The notes under the pieces are model-generated. The model had not been told where the DNA came from, made no database searches, and saw nothing but the letters and a program-made list of their open reading frames with translations. Positions 30,271 to 41,677 of a stretch of DNA of 64,000 bases are shown here, piece after piece. Numbering within the stretch: position 1 is the stretch's first letter; each line of letters opens with the position of its first letter. The stretch is from Polytrichum commune (lineage: Eukaryota; Streptophyta; Polytrichopsida; Polytrichales; Polytrichaceae). The stretch is from NCBI GenBank assembly GCA_950295325.1, contig OX485806.1, positions 8,868,001 to 8,932,000 of the forward strand, given 5' to 3'. Position numbers and translations under genes: made by a program.

Positions 30271-31590
30271 TGGAAATCCAAGATGTTTTTACCATATGAC
30301 GGAGTTAATTCCAACCAAGTTAATACTTTTGATCAAGGAGGGATGAATATTTTTACATCCCCGGATTATGATGAAGTCCACTATAAAATGAATGCTATTT
30401 CGTACAACCATTGAGAATGGAAACTTGTGATGATTCCCTTACAAAAATCAAACCAAGGGTAATGATAAGAAACTACCTTATTCATCCATCACCAAAAGGG
30501 ACCTCAAACAGGCGATCAACCAATGGGGCACAATTAAGGGAAACCAAAGGTTCCATTCAATTATTACCAAGAAGAGCCAATTGCCACGAAAAGGTGACAC
30601 ACCCACATCCATTGGAAAATTCAACCGCACCCACACTTTACGATTATTATACAACCACATCAATCAAGGACAACACACACGACAAGTACGAAACCACGAA
30701 GAACGCCAACATATTAACCATAATATGGTTACATGTGTCAGAATTGGTACTTAATCCTCGTAGTACTATTACTCCACAATTGGTACTTACCACAATGGAA
30801 TTCATCCTTCCATTCATCCGACAACGTTACTCACTTAGTCACCACCAACATTCAACGGAAAGATTATATAAATAACCAAGCTTTGACGACATGGTTTCAA
30901 CCACAATCGGAAGAACTTCAAGGATTCAAACTAAGGACTTCAAAGTTATTACCAAAAATTCAGCTCAAATCCAATTTAATTTTTATTGGAGGGGTCCGCG
31001 CAAGGCGAACCCCAAGAAAGGCGAGAACACTGCACAAGGCATCGTTCTCTTTAGTTTTTATCTGCACAAAGGACACCACGAGTCAGGAAAAACCACCACA
31101 ACAAGCAATTACAACTAAAGGCCATAAAGAAATTACCTTTTTCCATTCCATCAGGAAAAGAATGAGAATGCCACCAAGATGCCAGCTCAAAACCAACATG
31201 GTTAAGAAGATTGCCGAAATTGACCAATTGGCACCAAGAACAGTAACCACATTAACCGAAAACATCATTAGCAGGAGTGCAACCCACACATTAGTAACAG
31301 ATTCACCAAGGTTACCTTTGGAACCTACAGACCACAGCTCTCTTTCGAAGCTGTTCAGTCTGAGTGACAACGCAAAGCTGTCTTCTTCGAATTCCCAGAA
31401 CCTTTTAGGGTCGTCAAGGGATATCCAGAGGCTGGTTCAGCCTTTCACTTGCGCAAATTTCGGAACACTTATCACAGTTTACCATACTTACCAGGAACAG
31501 TCCCGAATTAGTTCGAGTAAGCTCATAGACTTAGTAGAGCAGCTGATAGAAGTTATTAGCTTTCAGGATACCAGTAGAAGGGCTACCACC
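30271..31590 (+). other. Spacer between integrase and the 3' ORF
   Basis: The integrase register goes on a little past the stop (WKSKMFLPYDG), matching the end of the first GPY unit. Further on, short frames exist (for example 30411-30875) but none has recognisable content or clear coding character. In Ogre/Tat-type elements this zone is often untranslated. Confidence 0.45.
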
Positions 31591-33813
31591 ATGAAGCTCA
31601 CTCCCAAAGAAAAGGGGAAGGTTGTAATGACCAGGTCAATCCAAGATGTCACGTTCACCACTGAGATGGCCGCACTGGATTTCGAACCAACCCGGGAGGA
31701 GGAAACATTTTTGCAGATTATTGGGATAGATAGGTTTATAACCAGAGTGACATGGGAGATCATGAATGTACCAGTGGTACAAGAGGTCATAGCAAATCTC
31801 AACCCTGACACAATGCAGTCAGTATTAAACGGCCAAGTCTTTCAGATTTTTCCTAAGGATTGGCGCAACAAAAAGAGAGTTGTTTTCTACATTGCAACAT
31901 TTTCAGCAACGCGGGAGCCAGGAACTCCCAAAGTCAGACCAATGGATATTTTTCCAAGCTTCAATGACAAAGCAAGAACCAAGGCAGGAACGTGCAAGAT
32001 TTCAGAATGCACTATTCAGGAAGCAAAGCGACCACTGAGGTTTTTCAACTCTCTCTTCCTGTTGAGAACTAGTGCAAATACTATTCCTTGTTCAGTTGTC
32101 ATGCACATTACAGATGCTTTGAATGGAAAAACGGTAGATTGGCCAGAAATATTTAGAGAGATCATAGTAGCGGAACTCAAAAGTCTCAAAGAGGAACTTT
32201 TCAAGGACAAGAACAATATCTTGAGGTCAATGCTGGGACCCCCTCTTACTATGTTGCTCATTACTGAGGGTTTATTAACAGTCCAGCAAGAACTAGGGGC
32301 AGGCATATTGATGCCTTCAGAGTTAGAACAAAAACCAAACAACAAAAAGAGGAAATTCGAGAATGAATTGGAGCACACAGAGGGCAACTCATCTAAGTGC
32401 AAGGAGAATCCACAGATTTTAGTTGCCAGAATGGAACCTGCGATGACCAAAACTGTGCTTATAAGCACAACGGAGAACACTGCAGCACAGTCCAACCCAG
32501 CGGCACTAAATGACATTTTTCAAAAACTGAGTCACACCACACAGATGCTGGAGAATTGGCTCACAACGGCTTCAATTTCACCCAACAGCACAGAACCCAA
32601 CGATATCACAGGGTGTGAGGAAACCAACTCGACGGCACAGAGAAAAATTTTGGACTTAGAGTCACAAATACATAAACTCCAAGAAACATCTGCTGCAGCA
32701 GAGGAACAGAGTCGGCAGATTGCCGAAACCACTCAGCTACAGATAAGTGAACTTCAACACAAAAATGCTACTCTACACCACCAGTATGAAGCGGCACTTG
32801 CCACCAACCAGCAAATAGCCGCAGAAAAAGAGGGACTTCAGCAAGAAGCGGCACTATTGCAAAGCCAGCATGCTACGGCATTGACAGAGATCCAACATGT
32901 CACCGCCGTTTCCCACGAACACCAACGACGACTACAGGAGCGCATCCATGCTGATCGCCAAGCAGCCACACAAATCACCTACCAGCAGCTTACCTCTTTG
33001 CGCAACACCATCGCCAAACTCCGGCAGCAGACCTCAACACAGCTGCAAGCCTTCCAAAGCGAGCTCGAAACATACAAAACCCATCTCAACGGGTTAGGTG
33101 AACAGACAGATCCAGACCCAGATCGAATAATGGAACTCGCTAAATTGGAGGCTTTCGACCAATGGATCCAGAAGAACCCCGAAACAGAGGAACAATTGAC
33201 AGCACAAACCATGTTACAGACGGTCACAACAAAATTAAATCACATGTTTCGCAACCTAAAAACAGAGTTGTATCAAGCAATCACAGAGAGAGACGAACTT
33301 CAAGCAAGGGTCGAAGAACACCAGGAAGCCAGATCGGCTCTACCGCAATGGGAAACACTCCTCGGATCAGACAGAATTGAAGATCCAGTCAACATTGTTA
33401 CAGCAACAATGAAAAACTTACCACCTCCTATTAGTATTTATCAATACTATCTAGCCTTCAAACCAATGATCTTCAATTGGAGCAGCCTTCCGGACATTCG
33501 GATCAAGAGCCATCTTTCACCAGAACAGTTTCGAGCATTATGGGAAAGGGCTAATTCCACAGCTAAGGATTTGCTCGTCTTTATGTGGGTCATAAAGGAT
33601 CTATTCATTCAAAAGGGTGTACTAGAGGTTACCACAGCCAATCCACCCTTCTACATTACCAGGTTTTGTGTAGCAGCTCTTACCCATATCAGTAAACATC
33701 ACGACGAATTTTATACAAATGTCGAAAACAGGAACTCCTTACCGCAACTGGAACCTTACGACCTAGACGTTATAATGGAGATTCAAGAAACAACAAATAC
33801 CCAATTCCCATAA
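31591..33813 (+). CDS. Extra 3' ORF of the gypsy element, coiled-coil protein
   Basis: 741 codons from ATG 31591, chosen for its ACCACCATG context and because the frame upstream (open from about 30733) looks non-coding. The intact frame has no stops, unlike gag-pol. Residues about 1-260 form a folded-looking domain (TFTTEMAALDFEPTREEE, QVFQIFPKDWRNKKRV, LRFFNSLFLLRTSANTIP). About 350-600 is a long coiled coil (LDLESQIHKLQE, AAEKEGLQQEAALLQSQ, TITELR-like heptads). The C-terminal ~120 residues are folded again (FWMWVIKDLF-like, ITRFCVAALTHISKHH). No signal peptide or membrane segment is visible, so it is not an env. The position matches the extra 3' ORFs of some Tat/Athila elements. Function unknown. 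Confidence 0.7.
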   Translation: MKLTPKEKGKVVMTRSIQDVTFTTEMAALDFEPTREEETFLQIIGIDRFITRVTWEIMNVPVVQEVIANLNPDTMQSVLNGQVFQIFPKDWRNKKRVVFYIATFSATREPGTPKVRPMDIFPSFNDKARTKAGTCKISECTIQEAKRPLRFFNSLFLLRTSANTIPCSVVMHITDALNGKTVDWPEIFREIIVAELKSLKEELFKDKNNILRSMLGPPLTMLLITEGLLTVQQELGAGILMPSELEQKPNNKKRKFENELEHTEGNSSKCKENPQILVARMEPAMTKTVLISTTENTAAQSNPAALNDIFQKLSHTTQMLENWLTTASISPNSTEPNDITGCEETNSTAQRKILDLESQIHKLQETSAAAEEQSRQIAETTQLQISELQHKNATLHHQYEAALATNQQIAAEKEGLQQEAALLQSQHATALTEIQHVTAVSHEHQRRLQERIHADRQAATQITYQQLTSLRNTIAKLRQQTSTQLQAFQSELETYKTHLNGLGEQTDPDPDRIMELAKLEAFDQWIQKNPETEEQLTAQTMLQTVTTKLNHMFRNLKTELYQAITERDELQARVEEHQEARSALPQWETLLGSDRIEDPVNIVTATMKNLPPPISIYQYYLAFKPMIFNWSSLPDIRIKSHLSPEQFRALWERANSTAKDLLVFMWVIKDLFIQKGVLEVTTANPPFYITRFCVAALTHISKHHDEFYTNVENRNSLPQLEPYDLDVIMEIQETTNTQFP

Positions 33814-34069
33814 TTCCTTTCCGCGCTGGATACCTTAGCAGCGGAAGATACTACCCTGTTACATGAGGCTCACCACCACCACCAGAACTTGACAAGGAAA
33901 TTCTCGGACTCGTTTCCGCAAACATTTCACCGGATTCAATTACACGGCTATATTACACGAGCATTAGAGGACAGAAGAAATACACTAGAGCACCGACAGA
34001 TTTCCACTCCACATTCCCGAACCCTCCTTTACCTCCCTCAGTACGATCCTGAGGGCAGGATCTTCCTCT

Positions 34070-34084
34070 CGGGAGGTGGTAAAA
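34070..34084 (+). other. Polypurine tract
   Basis: CGGGAGGTGGTAAAA immediately precedes the 3' LTR TGTTG, the expected position for plus-strand DNA priming. Confidence 0.65.
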
Positions 34085-36315
34085 TGTTGAGAACAACATT
34101 AAGAAGCACAAATAAGGCACAAATGGAACTAAGAAGTGAAGACAGATCTCAAAACCATCACCGAATGAAGAAAGCTTGGACACTGGAAGAGGAAGCCGAA
34201 CACTGGAGAGAAGCTCTCGGCTTCGGGCTTAGGGTATCGACACGGGAATAGGCCTCTTTCCCACGGCCTTACAAGGAAAACGCGCGGCTTTGGGTGCCGC
34301 TACTCACGGCGATAGGGTTCCCAACCCCGGGAATGGGCTCCCAGCGGGTTAGCAAAGGGGATTAACTAATTAACATAGGAGACTATTATATGTAAGCATG
34401 TTAAGACTTATAAGAGGAATATATAGGGATTTTAGCAAGCATTAGAAAGTATACTTATTAGCATAAGTAAGTAGGATTTTGATCAAGGATGATTGTGATT
34501 TATATACGAAAAGGCATTATGACGGAGTATATAGGAATGTGGCAATCTTTTGAGAACATGATTATGGAATGTAAAATGTTAGATATGCATTATGAGCATA
34601 TAGAACAAGTTAGATTTTACAAACCATTTAGAAATCAATCAATTATGAAGACTTGATTGGATTCTTAAAAGCATGTAGCTACAACAAAGATATAGTAAAA
34701 TCTTCATACTACAAACATTAGGGTAGTGAAACGGTTATAACCGTTTAAGATAGGAGTCATCTACGTATATCAAAGATAGCTAGTATCTATGGAAGTGGAA
34801 GATAACAACCACTCTTAGTATAGATTTTGGATAGGGAGAAAAGACTATATAAGGGAAGCAAATTAGGAGACTATCACCTCATTTTCTACACAACGAAGTT
34901 ATCACAAATTTGAGTGTCAAAAACACTTGAGTTTCTTTGTATCTCTCCTCTCGGAGCTCTTTTGCAATACAATATCTTTTCCACAAATGTGTGTGACCTT
35001 TTTCTTTCTCTTTCTCAAGTCGAACTACGAGTTGTCAATTGGTACTTGTGACTCAAGAGATTATTAAACGAGAGAAGAGTAGGTGCTTTAAGAAAGAACT
35101 CAAAGTATTAGTGCGAGGGTGAGAACAAAGCGCTCAAGAAGAGTTGGAGTATCAATGGAACTTTGAGAGTAGTTGTTGTGAGTAGTAACGACAATTTGAC
35201 TTGAACGTCGGAATTACGATTGACTCTCTAAAGTGGAACTTATCATTGAACTCCTCAAAAGGGAATTATAAATATACATGTGATTGAATGATTGAAGAAT
35301 TATATGCATGTTTAAAGCAAAACCACTTAACGATTACAAACTCCTTCAAAAGAGGAGGAGCTTATTATTGAAAATTACATAATTGACTTATAAGTATTAT
35401 ACATATTATACTACATATTGATTGTTGAACTTGTGATTGACAAGAATGATGAAGACATTAATTCACATCAAAGTTTGAATACATATGAATGAAGTAATAT
35501 TGATATAAGATAATCTACTTACTACAATTGTTATTGAACTTCTTTTAAAATACTTTGTGAGTTGTTGGATGTCATTACAATTTGAAGGATTATTTATTAA
35601 AGAGAAGATCTCTCTCTCTCTCTTGAGCAAAACTCAAGAGAGATAGGTTTACTTCTCGTCATCAAGAAACACTTTGTAGTAAAAGTGCTTTCTCTCTTAA
35701 GATACTTTGTGAGTTGTTGGATGTCATTACAAGTAAAGGATTAACTATTGAAGAGAAGAGTTCTCTCTCTTGAGAAAAACTCAAGAGAGTTATAATTACT
35801 ATCGTCATCAAGAAACACTTTGAAGTTAAACGTGACATTGCAAAACAATCAACGATGTGTTCATGAAATTTCAAACTACTATATATATATATGTCAAGTT
35901 ACAATATTATAAGTAGTAACACTTGAGCTTAAAAAGGAAGACTCAAGAATATTAGATCTTCCTCATCGTTATAAGATTATTATCAATTGTGTAATTGATG
36001 TGTATGAACTACAAAACTTAATGATTCATAGAACTTATTGAAACTATATGTTATTGTTACACCTCTTGAAGCTTTCTTAAATCTAAAGGTTCTTATTGTC
36101 AATGATGCCTTACATTGAGAACAAGAACTAAGATAATGAGATTGTGTTCACTCCGATAATATATTCATATCATAAGGAGAAGAGAGGAGTTATTAATTCG
36201 GGAACCGAGCATATTGATGAGGCACGGTAGTTCTCAAGCGAATATAAATTTACGTGATGAGCATCGTGAGTCTTCTTAGCTAATTTTGCAAAGGAACGAC
36301 CCACGGCGTCCATCA
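34085..36315 (+). repeat. 3' LTR (2231 bp), intact
   Basis: Starts TGTTGAGAAC and ends GTCCATCA, followed by the target duplication CTTTT (36316-36320). TATA at 34846-34852. It serves as the undisturbed reference that proves the TIR-element insertion in the 5' LTR. Confidence 0.97.
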
Positions 36316-36516
36316 CTTTTGTATTCCTCTAATACAAACATCTACGCTGCCCTACAACCACAATACACCTCTTATGCAAAAACATATATACCATCAAAAA
36401 ACAAAGAAACCCGACCACACCCTAGTATCATATACACACCTACAACAAAGTGCACACTCTATAATACTAGATATCATCATACCAAGCATGATATCCTACA
36501 ATACCCAAAATACCAT

Positions 36517-37866
36517 ATGAAACACAAGTACAATCACCTTACTCTATACACACACAAAGAAAATACTCAAACGATATACTACACGCATCCAAAATGCAAA
36601 CCCCATCCAAACTCCATATTGCACCCAAAATATAGACCTCAACAAAAATACAAACTTCATAATACACGTAAAACCTTACCAAAAATTAACATAAAGTTTA
36701 AGCCTACGGACAAACAAAAGAAACAAACAAACATAACCAAAGCACACATCCAAAATATAAAACACACATATACAAAACCAAAACCATATCAAACACAAAA
36801 GACAATAAGAAAACATACAAACACACACCATATCACTACAAATACAACAACCCACAATATCACCCCACCCCTTTCAAAAAATCCCCTAAAACACCAAAAC
36901 ATAAAAACACAAAACATAATCCACGACAACCACCTAAGACGGGCTTGGCCTACCGGCCTCGCCCAAAATCAAAAAAACAAAATAAAAAACAAAAAAACAA
37001 AAAAATACAAAACTACACATACCAAACAAACACAAAAAAGAACCACCGAACACCCTAGCCACATAACAAACCTAGACACTAAAATAAATAAAAATAAGAA
37101 ACAACAATACACAACACACAAAGAACGTAATAACCTCCTCATAATCCAAACATTTTCCTTACACTTACTAATACTACGAAGCGGGGACATTGAAACCAAC
37201 CCGGGACCCATGCCTAACATCCTACAAACACACCCAAACACACACAAAAATAGATGTAAAAAATACTTTATAGAATGCACAATCAAATTACAACCTGAAT
37301 ACCAACATCTAGCAAAACAATTCTCCCCTATCATAAACCTAACACATCCAAAACACCACGAAGCAATTATAAACTACCCATACCTATCAAGATACATCTA
37401 CAGAAACCAACATCACCCACCACCACGCATACTATACGCACTAATTACCACAATTAGCCCAGTAATAGAAACATGCAACCATCTATTAATACAAACCCCA
37501 GAACCTGATTGGACAACCACAGTTCTATAACGCATGACCTCACTCCAAAACCCACCCGAAAGACACATCACAACCACGCACCCATACATACAATTCTTAC
37601 AAACAAATCAAGACATCATCAACCCACCCAAAACCATTCACAAAAAACTATATAACTTCATCAAACAAAATAATACACCCCTAAATATACAGATAATAAT
37701 AGACAAATTTCCCTTTCTACCAGAAGAATTACTTACAGAAGATTTAAAATGCAAAGACCCGCTACATGAATACTCCCACCCCCCGCCACTACCCGACATA
37801 CCCACGTTGCGCCCCCAAGAAAACCAAACAACAAATCACAACACACACCTAATTACCAAAAAATAA
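36517..37866 (+). pseudogene. LINE A ORF1 with internal 2A motif
   Basis: ATG 36517 (MKHKYNHLTL), same start as copy C at 2501. It is very basic, with HPKCKPH/HPKYRPQ units and long K/N/T/H-rich stretches, so likely RNA-binding. At 37177-37209 it reads R-S-G-D-I-E-T-N-P-G-P after a hydrophobic run (LLIIQTFSLHLLIL), the arrangement seen at 2A ribosome-skipping sites near the N-terminus of several LINE ORFs. TAA at 37528-37530 interrupts; the same register then continues (MTSLQNPPERH) to 37866. If 2A works, the basic N-terminal part would be released as its own protein and the following part would start with Pro. Confidence 0.75.
37177..37209 (+). other. 2A-type ribosome-skipping motif (D-I-E-T-N-P-G-P)
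   Basis: Fits the 2A consensus D-(V/I)-E-x-N-P-G-P exactly, with the usual S-G before it and a Leu/Ile-rich stretch upstream. Skipping would occur between the final Gly and Pro (37206/37207). Activity not tested. Confidence 0.85.
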
Positions 37867-38579
37867 ACATGGCAGATACAGTCATACGCTCTTGAATAGC
37901 ATACAGCTTCTACGCAGTACCTTACTCCATACCAGCTATAAAAAAACTAGATAAAAAAATCATAGCACTTTACAAAACGATTTGCGGGATACCCAAATGT
38001 ACATCTAACATCGCTACACAACTTCCACACAACCTATTTGGAATCGAAACATTCTCACTACAAAATGCCTATCTAAGATGCATTGGAGAACAACTACAAA
38101 ATGCCTTCAATGACAAAGGGAGAATTGGGAAAATATATACTGGTCTATTACAATTCATACTCGCCAAATATGGGGGTTCTCAAGAAATCACTCGCCTTAA
38201 ATACCACCACTGTGTTAGATCACCCATCACTAGAACATTGTTCCTGCTCAAACATAAAGCCGGAGTCCATCTAAAAAGCATAATACATAACTTCCTACTA
38301 ACCCCATCCTCACTTGAAACTACATGGATGCAAGAAGCACAAACGCTACATGGCCTTAACTCCAACACCTCACTTAAACTACTACACAAACTACTTATAC
38401 ATAATATAACCACACTAGACCAAATTACCATGCATAATGGTACCACTCTAATGAACAAAGACGAATTCAAAATCTACCACTCCACTCCTTCTAAACTTAT
38501 CCAAAGCGCACTTAATATAGCTAATCAACTATTCTGCCACCCCCCCTGCAACCAATGCCCCATACCTTGCCAATAACAT
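37867..38579 (+). pseudogene. LINE A reverse transcriptase C-terminal remnant
   Basis: Reads MADTVIRS*IAYSFYAVPYS…, homologous to LINE B from about 48685 (MVDTVIRAGIAYSFYAVPYS). A TGA replaces a Gly codon. It continues with ICGIPKC, ETFSLQNAYLRCIGEQL and a Cys-rich end (CHPPCNQCPIPC). The fingers, palm and endonuclease present in LINE B are absent, and ORF1 runs straight into this point. Confidence 0.75.
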
Positions 38580-38816
38580 CACCCATCAAGATCCCTTAAA
38601 AATAAATATATAATAAGAAATCACAACATCCTACCTCACACACCGCCTGCCCCCGTACACCCCCCTAACCTCCCCAACCCCCATCTCCCCCCAACAACAT
38701 GCTTAAAAACCCCCGACAATTCTCCATACACAAAATACTCGATAACAAACAAAAACAATCTAATGACCACAATGGAATAAAAAGAACAGTCACGTCATAC
38801 CTATGTCAATGGACCA

Positions 38817-41672
38817 TGTGGTACTTTTGGGCCACCCCCTTTCGAGGGAGCCTAAAAGTATCACACAAGCCCTTCGGTGAAGGTGGCCTGCATTTGCAGG
38901 CGCCCAAGCCGAACCCGGATGATAGGTGTATAACGTGAGTAGTTAGATTTTTAAGGGAGATTAAATATGCGTCGTAGTACCTCCGGAGGTTGGGCCTTAG
39001 TTTTTTACTAGTGTGGCTTTAAACTCCACTAACCAATTTCATATCTAGTTCTAACCTTAACCTACAACCTATTCTACGCGCAGACGCACCAGCCTTGAAA
39101 CCAAGGCAATCCTAATTTGTGAATTGGGATGGTTCTGATACACCCAACCGGGTGTGACTCATACCACCCTAACTCAACGAACGGAATAACGACAATTTGA
39201 TGGACCATTCAATTCTTTCTATTTCTTTATTTAGTTCTATTTAGTTTTCTAAGCGGGGGAACTTGGCCTAAGTCCCACCCTTCACACAAATTCCTTCTTA
39301 ATTACTTACTTTTGTTTGCACGTCCTAACTCACTACATTAACATATTAGGCATCACCCCTTACCTCGGGTCTCTTGCCAACAAGGGTTTACGATTTATTT
39401 TGTATGTTTTGATTGTTAAATGTGTTTACACTAGATAGACCACGAAATGCAACTCAATGGGACCAGGGTGACGGGCGACCTGTAGGTTCAACCTGTTGCG
39501 CAATCTTCATAAATTGGGGCCATTACTCCCAATCTATGGGGCCAACAACATAATAGTGGATTCGCGGGTCATTAACCCCACCTTTCCACCAACAACATTC
39601 AGAGTGGTCGTGTCGGTGATTAATCCGACTTACCACACACGAAACTTGCTAATAAATGAAGCTACTACCACAAAACATACCAAGGGCCCCGAAAACAATG
39701 GAGTTGGGTATTCCCTTGGCGGTCAAGTGGTCAAGCCATTTGACCTTACGAGATAGGTGAGTGGGTTTATAGATGCGTACCTTAGCCGCGCTCCCTCCAA
39801 CCCTAAATGGAAGGCTAGCATTAGTAAATTTACCTCAATTCTCCTCGGTTGATTTGGGCTCGATGTAGGCCGAGCCGCTATCTCCTTCCTTGCTCCACTT
39901 CCCTAGCGTCGACCTTGCCTCCTTCTTTGTAACTAGTTTGTTAGTAAGCGTACCTTCGTTAACAATTAAAATATAAAGTAGTTATTTTGCACTATAATTT
40001 AATCCTAAGAATAATATTTATACTTAGTGCACCTAATTATCTTTCCAATGATCTAAAAATCACTTGAATCGGATAAGAAATGCAAAAGTTATGAGGGTTG
40101 GAAGTGTGAGGTCGATTCAACCGACCCTTCCAACCCACCTATCTACCTTCTAACTTCAAAAATTCATAGCACCTTCCTTACTACTTGGATCTAGGCTTTC
40201 CTTATACCATTGGAAAGCTATGAACAAGCTCTAACTAGAAAAATTATGACATCAGCAGGTTAAGCTAATAAAAATTCAGCAGACTCCTTGTAACACAGCA
40301 GTCAATCAAGAAGACTTAAACTATGTATTTCACCTTCAACAATTCATATCTAATTCAAATCTTATTCAAATCAAACGTTCTATATGACCCTGGAGAGATA
40401 TTAAAAAGATGTATTTGATAAAAATATGTGATTAGAAAGGTAAGCCGAAGTGAACCCAGCAGGTCCTCTGTAATGCAGCAGTCAACCAAAAGTTCTCAAA
40501 CTATGTGTCCCATCTTGCATAATTCATATCTGGTTCAAATCATGCTCAAATCAAATGTTCTAAGCCATTTTGGAAAGCTACACAAAAGTTCTACTTGGGA
40601 AAAATATAATTTCTTGGAATTAAAATTCCTATTGGGCTCGCAGGTCTGATCCAGCAGCCGCTACCCACAAGACCACCCAGTTTTTTCTACTCCATCTTTG
40701 AAAATTCATAACTAATTGTCATCTTAACCAAATCATAAATGGGAAACGGCTATGGATAGCTATAGGAAATATCTCTAAGAGAAAAATGATAAGTATCTTG
40801 TTCTAGCTTTTGAACTAAGCCTTCAGGGCATTGGCAGATGAGGTCTATAATGCCTCTACTCAAAACTCTACCATCCAACCTACCTCTACAAAAGAAGGAA
40901 TCATTTTGTTGGTGTGTTAATAAACACACAACCTAACTAGGAGAGAGAGTAGAGGAGGTTCTCAAGCCTTTCTTTTAGACCATTGAGAATACATGCTAAA
41001 GGATTTTTTCCTAACTACATTGAAGCAGGGCTTCGTCCAAAAACTAGAGAAAGAGAGAGAGCTACAAGGTGGAAGGAGGGGTTTTTAAACCCTCTCACAA
41101 AAGGGTTGGACCCCTCCTCCACCGGATGCATTTTTCAAACCCTTTCCCGAAATTTTGGCTCGGGGGTTTTCCTGGTTGAGGTTGCCACCCTCTCGCCGAG
41201 GTGGCTCCGACAAAAAACCTTTAGAAATCTTTCTAATTTTTCCGCCATCGAGTTGGCAAGGGGCCAAGTGGGCAAGGGGGCAAGTGGGCAAGTATCCCCC
41301 TTGCTCTCTTTCTTTTTTTTTTCTTCAAAAGTCTTCAAGCCGATTTTATCTTCTTACGTAAAACACCTCCAATAGTCTTGTGTGCCTCACACTAACTAAT
41401 AAACTAACACTTGCTTAGCTAGCATCTACTAACATTTGCTTAATAGCTAGCATCTACTAATATTTGCTTAGCTAGTTGTTTTTACTAGCTAGCACATTTT
41501 TTCTACTTTGCTATCTTCTAGCACTACTTAGTTTCATTTTGACCTTCCTTCTTCTAGGCTAAATGCTAAATGAACTAATTTTCCCTAAATTCCCTATCAA
41601 TTCTAACTTTTAATGCTAACATTCTAACTAAAAGTGATCCCGCAGAGTGGTGGACCACTCAAAGGGTTCACA
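38817..41672 (+). mobile_element. Solo LTR copy 3 (2856 bp) in LINE A
   Basis: Starts TGTGGTAC and ends GGTTCACA, with a perfect 5-bp target duplication GACCA at 38812-38816 and 41673-41677. Near-identical to copy 1. It interrupts the LINE frame between YLCQWTM and the NKWRTQ-like continuation. No internal retroelement genes remain, so it is a product of LTR-LTR recombination. Open frames within it are not genes. Confidence 0.95.
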
Positions 41673-41677
41673 GACCA

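Larger units (their letters stand above)
3117..36315 (+). mobile_element. Ty3/gypsy LTR retrotransposon (Ogre/Tat-like), with nested DNA element
   Basis: The 3' LTR is 34085-36315 (2231 bp). The 5' LTR is the same sequence split into 3117-3866 (750 bp) and 18658-20138 (1481 bp); the halves add up exactly to the 3' LTR length. LTRs start TGTTG and end ATCA. Target duplication CTTTT is at 3112-3116 and 36316-36320. By eye I found one LTR mismatch (20119 versus 36296), so insertion is recent. Internal order: primer site, extra ORF1, gag with zinc knuckles, protease, RT, RNase H, amplified integrase zinc modules, integrase core, two GPY-like modules, extra coiled-coil ORF, polypurine tract. ORF1 before gag, the DGGS protease and the apparent tRNA-Arg primer site point to the Ogre/Tat lineage. 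The RT-before-integrase order marks Ty3/gypsy. Coding frames carry stops and frameshifts, so this copy is defective. Confidence 0.93.

Noticed and set aside
31591-33813. Envelope protein of the gypsy element
   Set aside because: No signal peptide, no membrane-spanning segment and no glycoprotein-like Cys pattern; it is a coiled-coil protein instead.
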